Below are positions 49,401 through 62,741 of a stretch of 64,000 nt of DNA, piece after piece. The notes beneath the pieces are model-generated. The model was not told the DNA's origin. It saw only the letters and a program-made list of their open reading frames with translations, and made no database searches. The stretch is from NCBI GenBank assembly GCA_023846275.1, contig JAIUJO010002340.1, positions 182,989 to 246,988 on the forward strand, read 5' to 3'. Made by a program: the position numbers and the translations under genes. Each line of letters opens with the position of its first letter. The first letter of the stretch is position 1. Origin of the DNA: Vanilla planifolia (Eukaryota > Streptophyta > Magnoliopsida > Asparagales > Orchidaceae).

Positions 49401-52400
49401 TAGGCTAGAGTAGAGTTGAGTAGATTAGAGTTAAGTAGAGTATAGAAGAGTAGAGGACAGGAGAATTGAGCAGAGTAGTATAGAGCAATGAAGAGTGGAG
49501 TAGAGTAGACTAGAGTAGAGTAATGAAAAGCATTGAAGAGTATAGCAGAGTAGAGCTTGGTTAGGCTAGGTAAGGCTAGACAAGGCTAGAGTAGAGTAGA
49601 GTAGGGTAAGGTAGAGCTAAGTTAGGCTAGGCTAGACTGGGTTAAAGTAAGGTATAGTAGAGTAGAGTAGAACTAGGTTAGGCTAGGCTAGGTTAGGCCA
49701 GGCTAGGCATGGGTAAACTAGAGTAGACTAGGCTAGGTTAGAGTAGAGTAGAGCAAGGTTAGGCTAGGTTAAGCTAAAGTATAGTAGAGTAGAGTGGAGT
49801 AGAGTAGAGCGTAGTAGAGAATAACTGAGAAGATAGAACAGAGCAAAGTAGAGTAGAGTAGAGTAGAGTAGAGCAGAGTAGAGTAGTGCAAAGAAGAGTA
49901 GAGTAGAGCTATGTTAGGTTAGGCTAGGATAAGTTAGTTTAGAGTAGAGTAGAGTTGAGTAGAATAGAGCTAGTTTAGGCTAGACTAGGCAAGGCATGGT
50001 TAAGCTAAGCTAGGCTAAAGAAGAGTAGAGTATAGTAGGGCAAGGCTAGGCAAGGCTATGTTAGAGTACAATAGGAAAGATTAGAGTTGAGCAGAGCAAA
50101 GGAGAGTAGAGGAGAGCAAATCAGAGAATTGTAGAGCAGTATAGAGTGGAGCAGAGTAGGACAAATTAGAGTAGTGTAGAGCTGAATAGAGTAGAGTAGA
50201 GTAGAGGAGAGGGGAGCAAAGCAGAGTAGAGATGAGAATAGCATAGTAGAATAGAGTAGAGCAGACAAGAGTAGAGTAGAGAATAATAGAGTAAGCCGAG
50301 GTTAGGCTAGCCAAGGCTAGGTTCGACTTTGTTGGAGTAGAGTAGAGTAGAGAAGTGTAGAATAGAGTAGAGCTAGGTTAGGCTAGGCTAAGTTAGTGTA
50401 GAGTAGAGTAGAGTTGAGTAAAGTAGAGTAGAGCAGATCAGAGTAGAGTAGAGTAGAGCAAAGTAGAGTAGAGTAAAGCAAAGTTAGGGTAGGCTAGGCT
50501 CGGCTAGGCATGGGTAGGCTAGGCTAGAGTAGAGTAGAGTAGTGCAAAGTAGAGTAAAGTCAAGTTAGGCTGAGCTAGGCTACAATACAGTAGAGTAGAT
50601 TAGAGTAGAATAGAATAAAGCAGAGTTGAGTAGAGTAGAGCAAACTAGAGTAGATTTGTGTAGAGATGAGTTGTGCAAAGCAGACTAAAGTAGAACAGTG
50701 CAGAGTAGAGTAAAGTAGAGAAGAGCAAAGTAGAGCATAGTAGAGACGAGCAAAGCAGAGCAGTGTAGAGATAGGTTTGGCTAGCTTAGGCAAGGCTTGG
50801 CTAGAGTAGAATAGAGTAGTGCTAGGTTAGGATAACATAGGCTAGGTTAGGTTAAAGTCGAATAGAGTTTATTAGAGTGGATTATAGTAGAGTAGATTAT
50901 AGTAGAGTAGAGTGGAGTAGACCTAGGATTGGCTAGGCTAAGGGAGGTTAGGTTAGGCTAGGCTAGCTCGAGTAGAGTTGAGTAGAGTAGAGTAGAGTAG
51001 AGTAGAGTAAAGTGGAGTAGAGTATCAGCTAGGTTAAGCTAAGCTATTCTTTGCAAGGCTAAGCTAGAGTTGAATATAGTAAATAAAGTAGAGTAGAGTA
51101 AAGAAGAGAAGAGTAGAGTAGAGTAGAGTAAGTGAGGAGAGTAGAGTAGAGCAAAGAAGAGCATAGTAAAATAGAGAAGAGTGGAGAAGAGAAAGTAGTA
51201 CAAGATAAAACAGTGTAGACTAGAGTAGAGTAGGTTATAGTATTAGAGAGCTAGGTTAGGCTAGGCTCGGCATGGCAAGGCTAGACTTGGCCGGAGTAGA
51301 CTAGAGCAGAGTAGAGTAGAGTAGAGTCGAGCTAGGTTCGGCTAGGCTTCCTTAGAGTAGAGTAGAGTAGAGTAAAGTAGAGTTGAGTTTAGTATAGTAG
51401 AGCTAGTTAGACAAGGCTAGGTTAGGCTAGGAATGGGGTAAGTTAGGCTAAAGTAGAGTAGAGTAGAGCATAGTAAAACAGCGTAGAGTAGAGCAGAGCA
51501 GAGCAAAGAAGTGTAGAGTAAAGTAGAGAAGGGAATAGTGGTATAAAGCAGAATAGAGTAGAGTAGAGTAGAGTAGTGTGATGCTGTGTTGAGCAAAGTA
51601 GAGTAAAGTAAAGATGAGTAGAGCAGAATTAGGTTAGGCTAGTCTAGGTTAGGGTAGAAGTAGAGTAAAGCTAGTTAGGATCACTTAGGCTAGGCTTGGT
51701 AAGATTAGAGTAGAGTTGAGTAGAGTAGAGTAAAGTATAGAAAAATAGAGTAGAGTAGAGTAGAGCTAGGTTTGGTTATGCTAAGTGAGCCTAGGCTAGG
51801 CTAAGCTAGCTAGAGTAGATTAGAGTAGAGTAGAGTAGAGTAGTGGAGTAGAGTGAAGCTAGTTAGGCTAGGTAAGGTTAGGATAGGCTAGAGTATAATA
51901 GAGAAGAGTGTAGTAGAGCAGAGTAGTGCTGAGCAGAGTAGAGTAGAGTAGAGTATAACAATGTAAAGCAAAGCAGAGCAGAGCAGAGTAAAGAAGAGCA
52001 AAGCAAAGTAGAGCTAAGTTTTGGTTAGGCTTGTGTAGTTAAGCTAAGTTAGAGTAGAGCAGTGTAGAGTAGGGTTAGGTTAGGTTAGATTAGAGTAAAG
52101 TAGAGTAGAATGATATAGACTAGAGTAGAGTAGAGTTGTGCTAGTTTAGAATAGGCTAGGCTAAGGTAGGCTTGGCTAGGCTAGGATAGAGTATAGTAAA
52201 GTAGAGTTGAGTAGTGTAGAGTAGAGTGGAGCAGAGTAGTGTAGAGCTTGATTAGGCTTTGTTAGGCTAGAGTATAGGGTAGAGTAGCATAGAATGGAGT
52301 AGAGTAAGCAGAGTAGAGCAGAATATAGTAGAGCTGATTAGAGTAGAGAAGTGTAGAGCTGAGCTGAGTAGAGCAGAGCAAAGTAGAGTAGACCAGAAAT

Positions 52401-55400
52401 GAGAAAGTAGAGTAGATTAGAGCTAGGTCAGTCTAAGATATGCCAGACTAGGTTAGAGTAGAGTAGAGTAGAGTAGTAGAGTGTAGCAAGGTATGGCCAT
52501 TATATAGTAGACTAGAGAAGAGAGATTAGAGTAGAGTAGAACAAGGTTAGGATAGGCTAAGCTAGCTTAGGCTACAATAGAGTAGAGTATAATATAATAA
52601 AATGGAGTAAAGTGGAGTTGAGTAAAGTAGAGTAGACTATAGTAAAGTAAAGCATAGAAAAGTAGAACAGAGCAGAGCAAAGCAAAGTAGAGTAGAGCAT
52701 AGTAGAGAAGAGAAAAGCAGAGTAGAGCAGAGTAGAGTAATGTAGAGTAGAGGAAAGTAGTGTTGGAGAAAGTAGAGTAGAGCAAAGTGGAGTACAACAG
52801 AGCACAACTAGGTTAGGCTAGGTTTGGCTTGGTTTGAGGAGAGTAGAGTAGAGCTAAATTAAGCTATGCTAGGTTAAGTGAGGTTCGAGTAGAGTCGAGT
52901 AGAGTAAAGTAGAGTAGAGTAGAGTAAAGTAGAGTAGAGTAAGGTAGAGTAGAGTAGAGTAGAGTAGAGTAGAGTAGAATAGAGTAGACTAGGGTAGAGT
53001 AGTGCTAACTTAGGCTAGGCTATGATAGGGAAGGCTAGGTCAGACTATGCTAGAGTACAATAGAGAAGAGTAGAGTAAAGCTAGGTTATGCTAGGCTAGG
53101 CTATGTTAAACTAGGCTAAAGTAGAGCAGAGGAGAGTAGAGCAAAGTAAAGTAGTGTAGAGTGGAGCAGACAAGATTAGAGTAGAGTAGAGTAGAGCAGA
53201 GCAAAGTAGAGTATGATAGACCAGGACAATGTTGAGTAAAATTGAGTATAGCAAAGCTAAGTTAGTCTAAGCTAGGAAAGGTTTGGCTAGCCTAGAGTAG
53301 AGTGGAGTTGAGTTAGGTCAGGCTTAGTTAGAGTGTAGTAGAGTAGAGTAGAGCTTGGTTAGGCTAAGCAAGGCTTGCTTAGGATAGGCTAGGCTAGGCT
53401 AGAGTAGAGTTGAGTATAGTGGAGTAGAGTACATTAGAGTAGATTAGAGTAAGGTTAGGCTGGGCTATGTTAGAGTACAATAGTGTAGAGTAGAGTAGAG
53501 TAGAGCAAAGCAGAGTAGAATAGAGCAGAGTAGAGATGAGTAGAGTAGAGCTAAGTAGAGCAGGGTAAAGTAGGGTGGAGCAGAGCAGAGTGGAGCTAGG
53601 TTAGGTTAGGCTAAGCACTACTAGGCATGGAAAGGCTAGGCTAGGTTAGAGTAAAGTAGAGTAGAATAGAGTAGATGTAAGTATAGTAGATTAGAGTAGA
53701 GTAGAGTAGTGCTAGGTTTTGCTAGGCTAGGTTAGGATAGGCTAGGCTAAGCTATGTTAGAGTAAAACAGAGTAGAGTAGGGTTGAGTACATCACCGTTA
53801 GGCTAGTCTAAGCTAGAGTAGATAAGAGTGAAGTAGAGCAGACCAATGCATAATAGAGTAGAGCAGAGCAAAGTAGAGAAAAGTATAGAAGAGCAAAGCA
53901 AAGTTGTGTAGAGCCTAATAGAAAAGAGTATAGTAGAGTATGGTAGAGTAAGATAGAGTAGGGTTGAGCTAAGTTAGGCTAAACAAGGCAAGGCTAGATT
54001 GGGTTAGAGTTGAGTAGTGTTGAGTATAGTAAAGTACAGAGAGTAGAATAGAACTGAGTAGGGTAGAGTAAAATATAGGAGAGTAGAGTGGAGTAGAGTG
54101 TAGGAAGTTCAGGCAAGGCTAGGCGAGGCGAGGCTAGGATAGGTTAAGTTAAACTAGCTAGAGTAGAATAGAGTGACAAGGGTAATGTTTAGAAGAGTAT
54201 AATAGAGTAGAGCTAGGATAGGTTAGGTTAGGTTATAATAAAGTAGAGTAGAGTAGAGCAAACTAGAGTAGAGCAGACTAGAGCAAAGTAGAGCAGAGTA
54301 GAGTAGAGTAGAGCAAAGTAGAGTACGGTAGAGCAATGTAGAGTACAGTAGAGCGAATCAAAACCAAGCAAGGTTAGCCTAAGGTAGGCTAGTTTAGGAT
54401 AGCTAGAGTAGAATAGAGTAGAGCAAGGTTAGGCTAGGCCAGGTTAGGCTATGTTAGACTAGAGTAAAGTAGAGTAGAGTAGAGTAAAGTATAGTTGAGA
54501 AGAGTAGTGTAGAGGTAGGTAAGATAGGGCTAGGCCAAGTTAGGCTAGGCTAGAATAGAGTAGAGTATAGTAAAGTAGAAGAGAGTAGAGTAGAGTAGAG
54601 TAAGGTAGAGTAGGGTAGAGTAGAGTAGAGTAGAGTAGAGTAGACTAGAGTAGAGCTAGGTTAAGCTAGGCTAAGATAAGATAGGCTAGCTAAACTAGGC
54701 TAGAGTATAATAAGGAAGAGTAGAGTAGAGCTAGGTTATGCTATACTAGGTTAGAGTGGAGTATAGTAGAGTAAAGTAAAGCAGAGCAAAGTAGAGCAGA
54801 GGAGAGTAGAGCGAAGCAGAGTAGAATAGAGCAGGCAAGATTAGAGCAGACTATAATAGAGTAGAGTAGAGCAGAGCAAAGTAGAGTAGGGTAGACCAGG
54901 AAAATGTACTGTAGAGCAAAGCCGAGCAAAGCTAGGTTACTTTAAGCTAGGCAAGGTTAGGCTAGTCTAGAGTAGAGTAGAGCTAGGTTAGGTTATTCTG
55001 GGCTAGGCTAGGAAGGCTAGGTTAGGATAGGCTAGGCTAGCCTAGAGTATGGTAGAGTAGAGTGGAGCAGAGTAGAGTAAAGTAGAGTAGAGTAGAGCAA
55101 GGTTAGGCTGGGCTAGGTTAGAGTACAATAGCATAGAGTAGAGTAGAATAGAGTATAGTAGAGCAAAATAGAGTTGGTTAGAGCAGAGTTGAATAGAGCA
55201 GAGTAGAGTAAAGTAGATAGAGCAGAGTTGAGTGGAGCTTGGTTATGTTATGCAAGGATAGGTTAGGCTAAGAAATACTAGGCAAGGAAAGGCTTGGCTA
55301 GGTTAGAGTAGAGTAGAGAAGAGTAAAGTGAAGTAAAATAGATTATAATAGAGCATAGTAATGCTATGTTTTCCTATGCTAGGTTACAGAAGGATAGGCT

Positions 55401-57740
55401 AAGCTATGCTAGAGTAAAATAGAGTAGAGTAGAGTAGATCTTGGTTAGGCAAGTCTAAGCTATAGTAGAGAATAGTAAAGTAAAGCAGACCAGAGCATAG
55501 TAGAGTAGAGCAAAGCAAAGTAGAGAAGATCAGAGTAGAGTAATGTAGAGTAGAGTAGAGCCTAAAAGAATAGAGTCGAGTAGAGTATGATAGAGCAAGA
55601 CAGAGTAGAGTTGAACTAGATTAGGCTAATGTAGGCTATGATAAGCTAGGCTAGGCTAGGTTAGAGTAGAGTAGTGTAGAGTAGAGTAGAGTATAGTAGA
55701 GTAGAGTAGAGTAGAGTAGAACTATGTAAAGTATAAAAGAGTAAAATGGAGTAGAGTAGAGCAAGGTCATGCTAGGCTAGGTGAGGCGAGGCTAGGATAG
55801 GTTAGTTTGGCAAGGCAAGAGTAGAGTAGAGTAGAGTATGGTAAAGTTGAGTAGAGTATAGTAGAGTAGAACTATGATAGGTAAGGCCATGCTAGGCTAG
55901 GCTATTATAAAGTATAGTAGAGAAGAGTAGAGTAGACTAGAGTAGAGCAAAGAAGAGAAGAGCAGAGTAGAGCAGAGCAGAGTAGAGCATAACAGAGAAA
56001 AATAGAGTAGGGTATAGTGGGGTAGAGCAGAGTATAGCAGATTAGAATAGAGCTAAGTCAGGCTAAGGTAGGCTAGTTTATGCTAGACCAGGTTAAGCAA
56101 TGTCAAAGTAGAGTACAGTAGAGCAGAGTAAAGTATAGTAGAGTAGAGAACTATAGAGGTAGGTTAGGCTAGGCTGGAATAGAGTAGAGTAGAGTAGAAT
56201 GAAGTAGAGTTAAGTAGAGTAGAGCTAGGTTAGGCTTGGCTAGAGCATAATAAAGAAGAGTAGAGCAAAGTAGAGCAAAAAAGAGTAGTAGAGCAGAGTA
56301 TAGTAGAATTGAGCAGAGCAAAGTAGAGCAAAACGGAGTAGAGCATTATAGAGCAGAGCAGCGAATAGCTAGGTTAGGCTAGGCAAGGCTAGAGTAGAGC
56401 ATATTTAGGTTAAGCTAGGCTAGGATAGGTTAGAGTAGAGTAGAGTAGGGTAGAGTAGAGTAGAGTAGAGTGGAGTGGAGTAGAGTAGAGTTAGGTTAGG
56501 CTAGGCTAGGCAAGGTTTGGCTAGGCTTCACTAGGTTAGTGTTGAGTAGAGTAGAGTAAAGTAGAGTAAAGCAAGGTTTTTACAGGCTAGGCTAGTGTAG
56601 AGTTGAGTAGAGTAGGGTAGAGCAAAGCTATGTAAAGCTAGGTTATGATAGAGTAGAAAAGAGTAGACTATAGTAGAATAGAGTAGAGTAGAGAAGATAA
56701 TAATATAGTAGAGTAGAGTGAAGTACAATACAATAGAGTAGAGCTAAGTTAGGCTAGGCTAGGCTAGGGTAGGTTAGGATAGAGTAGAGTAGGGTAGAGT
56801 ATAGTATAGTATAGTAGAGTAGCGTCGAGTAGAGCTAAGTTAGGCTAAGCTAAGATAGGGTTAGGCTAGGCTAGGCTAAACTAGAGTAGAGTAGAGCAAA
56901 GTAGAGTAGAGCTAGGTTAGGCTAAGGTAAGCTAGACTAAAATGGAGTAGAGTCGAGTAGAGTAGAGCAAAGTAGAAGAGAGTAGAGCAGAGCTAGGTTG
57001 GGTTATGCTAGGCCTGACTAAACGAGGCGAGGACAGAGTAAACTATAAAGTAGCATAGAGTAGAGTATAGTAGAGTTAGGTTAGGCTAAGCTTGGTTAGG
57101 ATATGTTAGGGTATAGTGGAGTAGAGTAGAGAACAGTAGATTTGAATAGAGTCGAGCAGTGTAAAGTAAAGTAGAGCTAGGTTAAGCTAGGCTAGGATAG
57201 GCTAGGCTAGAGTATAGCAAAGTATAGTAGAGTAGAGAAGACCTAGGTTAGGCTCGACCAAGCTAAAGGAAGGTATAGTAGAGTAGAGTAGAGCAAGGTT
57301 AGGCTAGGTTAGGATAGGTTAGGTTAGAGTAGAGTAGAGTGGAGTAGAGCAGAGTAAAACAGGGTTAAGCTAAGCTAGGTTAGACAAGGTTAGAGTAGAG
57401 AAGAGTGGAGTATAGTTGAGTTGAGTTGAGTAGAGTAGAGTAGAGTAGAGTAGAGTAGAGTAGAGTAGATAGAGAAAAGAAGAGAAGAGTATCGTAGACT
57501 AGAGCAGAGTAGAGTGGCGTAGCATAGAGCTAGGTTAGGCTAGGGTAGGCTAAGCTATAGTAGTGTAGGGTAGAGTAGGGTAATGCAAAGTAGAGTGGAG
57601 TATAATGGAGTGTAGTAGAGTAGAGTAGAGCAAAGTTAGACAAGGCTAGGCTATGTTAGGGAAAGCTATGCTATAGTAGAGTAGAGTAGAGTAGAGAAGA
57701 GTTTAGTTTAGTGGAGTAGAGTAGAGTAGAGTTAGGTTAG

Positions 57741-57760
57741 GCTAACTGAGCTCTACTCTA
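57741..57760. other. Orientation switch point of the satellite array
   Basis: A normal left-arm B block (gttaggttaggct) is followed by aactGAGCTCtactc, after which all units are in the opposite orientation. The switch falls at the centre of the 6-bp palindrome GAGCTC (57,748-57,753). No spacer, foreign sequence or N run separates the arms. I compared the first roughly 100-150 bases on each side by eye and they are not reverse complements. Left of the switch is a B block within 20 bases; to the right an A block of about 160 bases comes first. Confidence 0.93.
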
Positions 57761-60700
57761 CTCTGCTCTACTATACTCTAGTCTGCTATACTTTACTCTA
57801 GTCTGCTCTACTTTGCTTTGCTCTGCTCTACTTTACTCGGGTCTACTCTGCTTTACTCTGCTCATTTGCTCTACTCTACTTCTCTCTACTCTACTCGGCT
57901 CTACTCCAGCCTCGCCTACTTAGCCTTGCATAGCCAAGGCTAACCTAGCTCTGCTCTACTCTACTCTAATCTACAATGCTCCACACGACTCTACTCTAAC
58001 CTAGCTTAGCTTAAGCCAGCATAGCCTAGCCCTACTTTACTCTACTCTACTCTAATCTACTCTAGCATAGCCAACCTTAGCTTAGCCAAACTTTGCCTAG
58101 CCTAGCCTAACCTATCTTTGCTCCACTTTACTCTCTTTTTCTTTATCCTACTCTTCTCTACTTTACTATTCTATGCTCTACTCTACTCAATTCTTCTCTA
58201 CTCTACTCTGCTCTACTCCACTCTACTCTGCTTTATTATACTTTAGCTTAGCCTAGCCAAACCTAGCTCTACTCCATTCTAATCTACTCTACTCTAACCT
58301 AACCTACCCTACCCTATTCTATCATAGGCTAGTTTAGTCTAACCTAGCTATATTCAATTTTGTTCTACTCCACTCTAGTCAACTCTATTCCACTATACTC
58401 TACTCTAATCTACTATACTCTACTCCACCTTAACCTAGCCTAGGCAAACCTAATTTTGCCTAACCTGGCCCTGCTCTACCATAGTCTACGAACCTCTACA
58501 CAAATGTAGCCTAGCCTAGCCGAGCTAAGTCTAACCTTGGTCTGCTCCACTCTGCTCTACTTTGCTACACTTTGCCTTTCTCCACTCTATTCTACTATGC
58601 TCTGCTCTGTTCTACTCTACTCTGCTAGACTCTGCTCTACTCTACTCTACTCTACTTTAGTCGACACTAACCTAGCCTAGTCTTACCTAGCCTGTAGCAT
58701 AACCTAGGTCTATTCTACTCTACTATATTATACTCTATTATACTATACTCTGCTCTACTTTAAGCTAGCCCAACCTTGTCTAGCCTTTCTAGCTTAGCCT
58801 AACCTAGCAATACTCTACTCTAGTTTGCTCCAGTCTACTCTGCTCTACTCTACTCTACTCTAGTCTACTCATGTCTACTCAACTATACTCTTCTCTGCTT
58901 TACTCAGCTTTACTCTACTCAGCTCTACTCTACTCTATTCTGCTTTACTCTAACCTAGCCTAGCCTAACCAAGCACTACTCTACTCTATTCTAACCTAGC
59001 CCACCTTAGCCTAGCCTTGGTTAGTCTAACCTAGCTCTACTCTACTCTACTCTACTCCACTCTACTCTACTCTACTTTACTATACTCTACTCTAAGCTAG
59101 CCTTGCCTAGCCTAGCCTAACATTGCTATACCCTACTCTACTCTACTTTAGGCTGGCCTAGCCTAGCCTATCTTAGCCTAACCTAGCTTTTCTTTACTTT
59201 GCTCTACTCTAGTCTGCTCTACTCTACTCTACTCTACTTTTCTCTTTTCTACTCTATTCTACTCTGCTCTATTTTGCTATGCTCTGCTTTGCTCTGCTCT
59301 TCTCTATTTAGCTCTATTATGTTCTCCTCTGGTCTCCTCTACTCTGCTCTATTTTATGCTATCATAGCCTAGCCTAACTTGGCTCTACTCTACTCCATTC
59401 TACTCTACTATACTCTACTCTACTCTACTCAACTCCACTCTACTCTACTCTACTCTACTCTACTCTACTCTACTGTACTCAACTCTACTCTACTCTTGCC
59501 TAGCCTAACCTAACTTAGCCTAACAAAGTTTAGCCTAAAGTAGCTCTACTTTATTCTACTCTGTGCCACTCTACTCTACTCTACTCTAACCTAACATAGC
59601 CTAGCCAAATGTAACCTAGCTATGCTCTACTCAACTCTAGCCTAGCCTAGCCTAGCTTAATCTAGCCTAGGCTAGCTCTGCTCTACTCTACTCCACTCTT
59701 TTCAACTCATCTCTGATCTACAATTCTCATCTCTTCTCTACTCTTCTCTACTTTACTATGCTCTGCTCTAGTCTACTCTACTCTGTTCTCTGCTCTACAT
59801 TACTGTGCTCTGCTCTGCTCTACTCTATATTACTCTACTCCATTATACTTTAGCCTAGCCTAGCCTAACCTAGCTCAACTTTACTCTAGCCTAGCCTATC
59901 TTAGCCTAGCCAAACCTAGCTGAAATCTCATCTACTCTAAGCTAGCCTTACCTAACCTAACCTAGCTCTTTCTTACTTTACTCTACTCTACTCTACTCTA
60001 CGCTATTCTATACTACTCTACTCTTCTTTAAGCTACACTAGCTTAGCTTAGTATAGCCTATAGTTTTGTTCTGCTATACTCTACTCTGTTATGCTTTTCT
60101 CTACTTTGCTTTATTCTAGTCTTTGTTGCTCTACTATGCTCACTAATTCTCTCTTTTACTCTACTCTACTCTGCTCTACCCTACTCTTCTTTGCTTTGCT
60201 CTACTCTATTCTTTGGGGTTCTCCTCCACTCTACTCTACTCAACTCTATTCTACTCTACTATACTCTACCCTACTTTACTCTATCCTACTCTACACTACT
60301 CTGTTATACTCAAACCTAGCCAAGCCTAGCTTAACCTAACCTAGTTTCACTCCACTCTACTCTACTCTACACTACTCTACTCTACTACAGCCTAGCTTAG
60401 CCTAGCCTAACCTAACTCTACTCTACACTACTCTACTTTATATTTCTCTACTCTACTCTGCTCTACTTTTCTATTTTCAACCCTGTTCTGCTCTACTGTA
60501 CACTACTTTGCTCTACTCTGCACTACTTTGCTTTACTCGGCTCTACTTTGGACTTCTCTGCTTTGCTCTGCTTTGATCTACTCAACACTTCTTTGCTCTA
60601 CTCTGTTTTTCCTTGCTCTACTCTCCCCTATTATATTATACTCTACTCTACTCTCCTCTATTCCACTCAACTCTTCTCTACTATACTCTACTCCATTCTA

Positions 60701-61345
60701 CTCGAGCATAGCCTACGTAGCCTAAACTAACCTAACATATCCTAGCTCTACCCTATTTTACTCTACTATGCTCTACTACTCTACTTTAGCCTGGCCTAGC
60801 TTAGCCTAGCTTAATTAAACCTAGCTCAACTCTAGTCTAATTTACTTTACTTTAGCCTTACCTAGCCTAGTCTAGCAGAACTATGCTCTACTCTACCCTA
60901 CTGTAGCCTAGCTTAGCCTATGCTAACCTTGCTCAACTCTACTCTACTCTGCTCTAAACTACTCTTCTTTGCTTTGCTCTGCTCTACTCTACTCTACTCT
61001 ACTCTATTCTCCTCTACTCTACTCTAGCCTAGTTTAGCTTAGCCTCACCTAGCCTAGCCTAACAAAGTTCTACTCTAATCTATTCTACTCTACCCTACTC
61101 TACTCTAGCTTAGCCTAACCAAACCTAGCTCTACTTAGCTCTGCTTTACTCTGCTCTACTCCACTCTGCTCTACTGTACTGTGCTCTACTCTACTTTGTC
61201 CTACTCAACTCTACTCTACTATGCACTACACAATGTTACTGTCCTTTACTCTACCCTACTATACTTTACTCTAGCCTAGCCTAACCTAACCAAGCTCTGC
61301 TCTACTCTACTCTACTCTAGCCTACTCTACTCAACTCTTCCCTGA

Positions 61346-61390
61346 CCTAACCTAACCTAACCTAACCTAACCTAGCCTAGCCTAGCCTAA
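61346..61390 (-). repeat. (CCTAA)5 run followed by CCTAG units; TTAGG telomere-type repeat
   Basis: Five perfect CCTAA units (61,346-61,370), then three CCTAG and one more CCTAA. Read on the minus strand this is (TTAGG)n, identical to the telomere repeat of most arthropods. It is the longest pure TTAGG run noticed. Runs of only about three occur on the left arm, for example near 27,792-27,808. It is embedded in ordinary B-block context, so it may simply be a B block drifted or homogenised to TTAGG rather than telomerase product. Confidence 0.85.
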
Positions 61391-62199
61391 CAAAACCAAG
61401 CTTTACTCTAATCTATTCTATTTTACACTACTTTGATTTGTTGTACTCTACTTTACTCTGCTTTGCTTTGATCTACTCAACTTGGCTCTATTCTAATCTA
61501 CTTTTACCAAGCAAAGCCTAGTCTAGCCTAACATAGCTCTACTCTGTTCTACTCTTCTCTTCTCTTCTTTACTCCACTCTGCCCTGCTCTATCATTTTTT
61601 GCTCTGTTCTCTTCTTTACTCTACTCTACTACACTCTACTCAAGCCTCGCTTTAGCTAACGTTACCTAGCCTAGCTCTACTCTACTCTACACTACTCTAC
61701 CCTACCCTTCTTTACTCTATACTCTAATCTACTCTAGCCTAGCTTAGGTTAACCTTGCCTAGCCTAGCCTAGCCATACCTAACCTCGCCCTACTCTAATC
61801 TACTCTACTATGCTCTATTATACTCTATTGTACTTTATTGTACACTACTCTTCTCTACTCTACTCCAACCTAGCCTAGCTTAACCAAGCTCTACTCTGCT
61901 CTACTCTATTATACTCGACACCACTCTTACCTAGCCTAGCCTAGCCATGCCAAACCTAGCTCCACTCGACTCTGCTCTTCTCTACTCTACTCTGCTCTAC
62001 CCAACTCTACTCTACTCCACTCTACTCTACTCTAGCTTAGCCTATCCTATCTTATCTTTGTTTAACTTAGCTTTATCTAGCCTTGCTTAGCCTAACTTTA
62101 CTCTACTCAACTCTACTATAATCTTCTTTGCTTTACTATACTCTACTTTTCTCTAACGTTGCCTTGCCAAGTAAAACTCCACTCTACTCCACTACTCTC

Positions 62200-62233
62200 T
62201 ACTAAAAAATATTCTTCCTTATACAATTATAAC
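62200..62233. other. Non-satellite AT-rich island
   Basis: About 34 bases (aaaaaatattcttccttata and neighbours, followed by caattataacc) do not fit either 5-bp unit. The flanks are ordinary CTCTA units and a CCTAA-type B block. It is the clearest break of the pentamer pattern on the inverted arm. It is too short to identify, and no target-site duplication is evident. Confidence 0.75.
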
Positions 62234-62741
62234 CTAACCTTTACTCAACTCTACTCTATTCTACTCTACCCTACTCTATGCTATGATAATCTACTTTACT
62301 CTAACCTAGCATAGCCTTGCTTAACCTTGCTCTACTAAACTCTACTCTACTCTACTCTAGCCTAGCCTAACCTAGCACTTCTCTACTCTGCATGCCTTAC
62401 TCTACTTTGCTTTGCCCTTCTCTGCTCTGTTATGCTCTATTCTTCTCTACTTTTACCTAGAATAGCCTAGCCTAGCTTAACCCAACCTAGTCTAGCTCTA
62501 CTCTACTCTACTCTAACCTGACCTTACCTAACCTAGCTCTACTATCTACCCTTCTCTACTCTAATCCACTCTTCTTTACTTTACGTTACTCTAGCCTCAC
62601 CTAGCCTAGCCTTTCTTAGCCTATCCTAGCTCTGTCTTACTCTGCTTTGCTCTGCTCTATTCTATTTTTCACTGTTCTACCCTATTCTGCTCTACTCTAC
62701 TTTGTTCTACTCTTCTCTACTCTACTCTACTCAACTCTCTA

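Larger units (their letters stand above)
1..57750 (+). repeat. Compound pentanucleotide satellite array, TAGAG/TAGGY on + strand
   Basis: The whole stretch is built from degenerate 5-bp units. A blocks are runs of TAGAG with frequent variants (AGAGC, AAAGT, AGAAT, AGTGT, GTTGA in other registers). B blocks are shorter runs of TAGGC/TAGGT with variants such as TAAGC, TTGGC and TATGC. The blocks alternate several times per kilobase. The + strand is rich in G and A and poor in C. No unrelated sequence longer than a few tens of bases interrupts it, and no coding, RNA or transposon signature is visible. Arrays of this size and simplicity are typical of eukaryotic heterochromatic satellites. Chromosomal position and species cannot be inferred. 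Confidence 0.97.

Noticed and set aside
57500-58000. Hairpin (fold-back) read artefact as cause of the orientation switch.
   Set aside because: The reverse complement of the sequence left of the junction does not match the sequence right of it over the stretch compared. An assembly join elsewhere cannot be excluded without reads.
60091-60339. Plus-strand open frames right of 57.75 kb (also near 60,528, 62,647 and 63,089).
   Set aside because: They have the same low-complexity LYSTL-type composition as the minus-strand frames on the left arm. Their strand simply follows the inverted orientation of the satellite.
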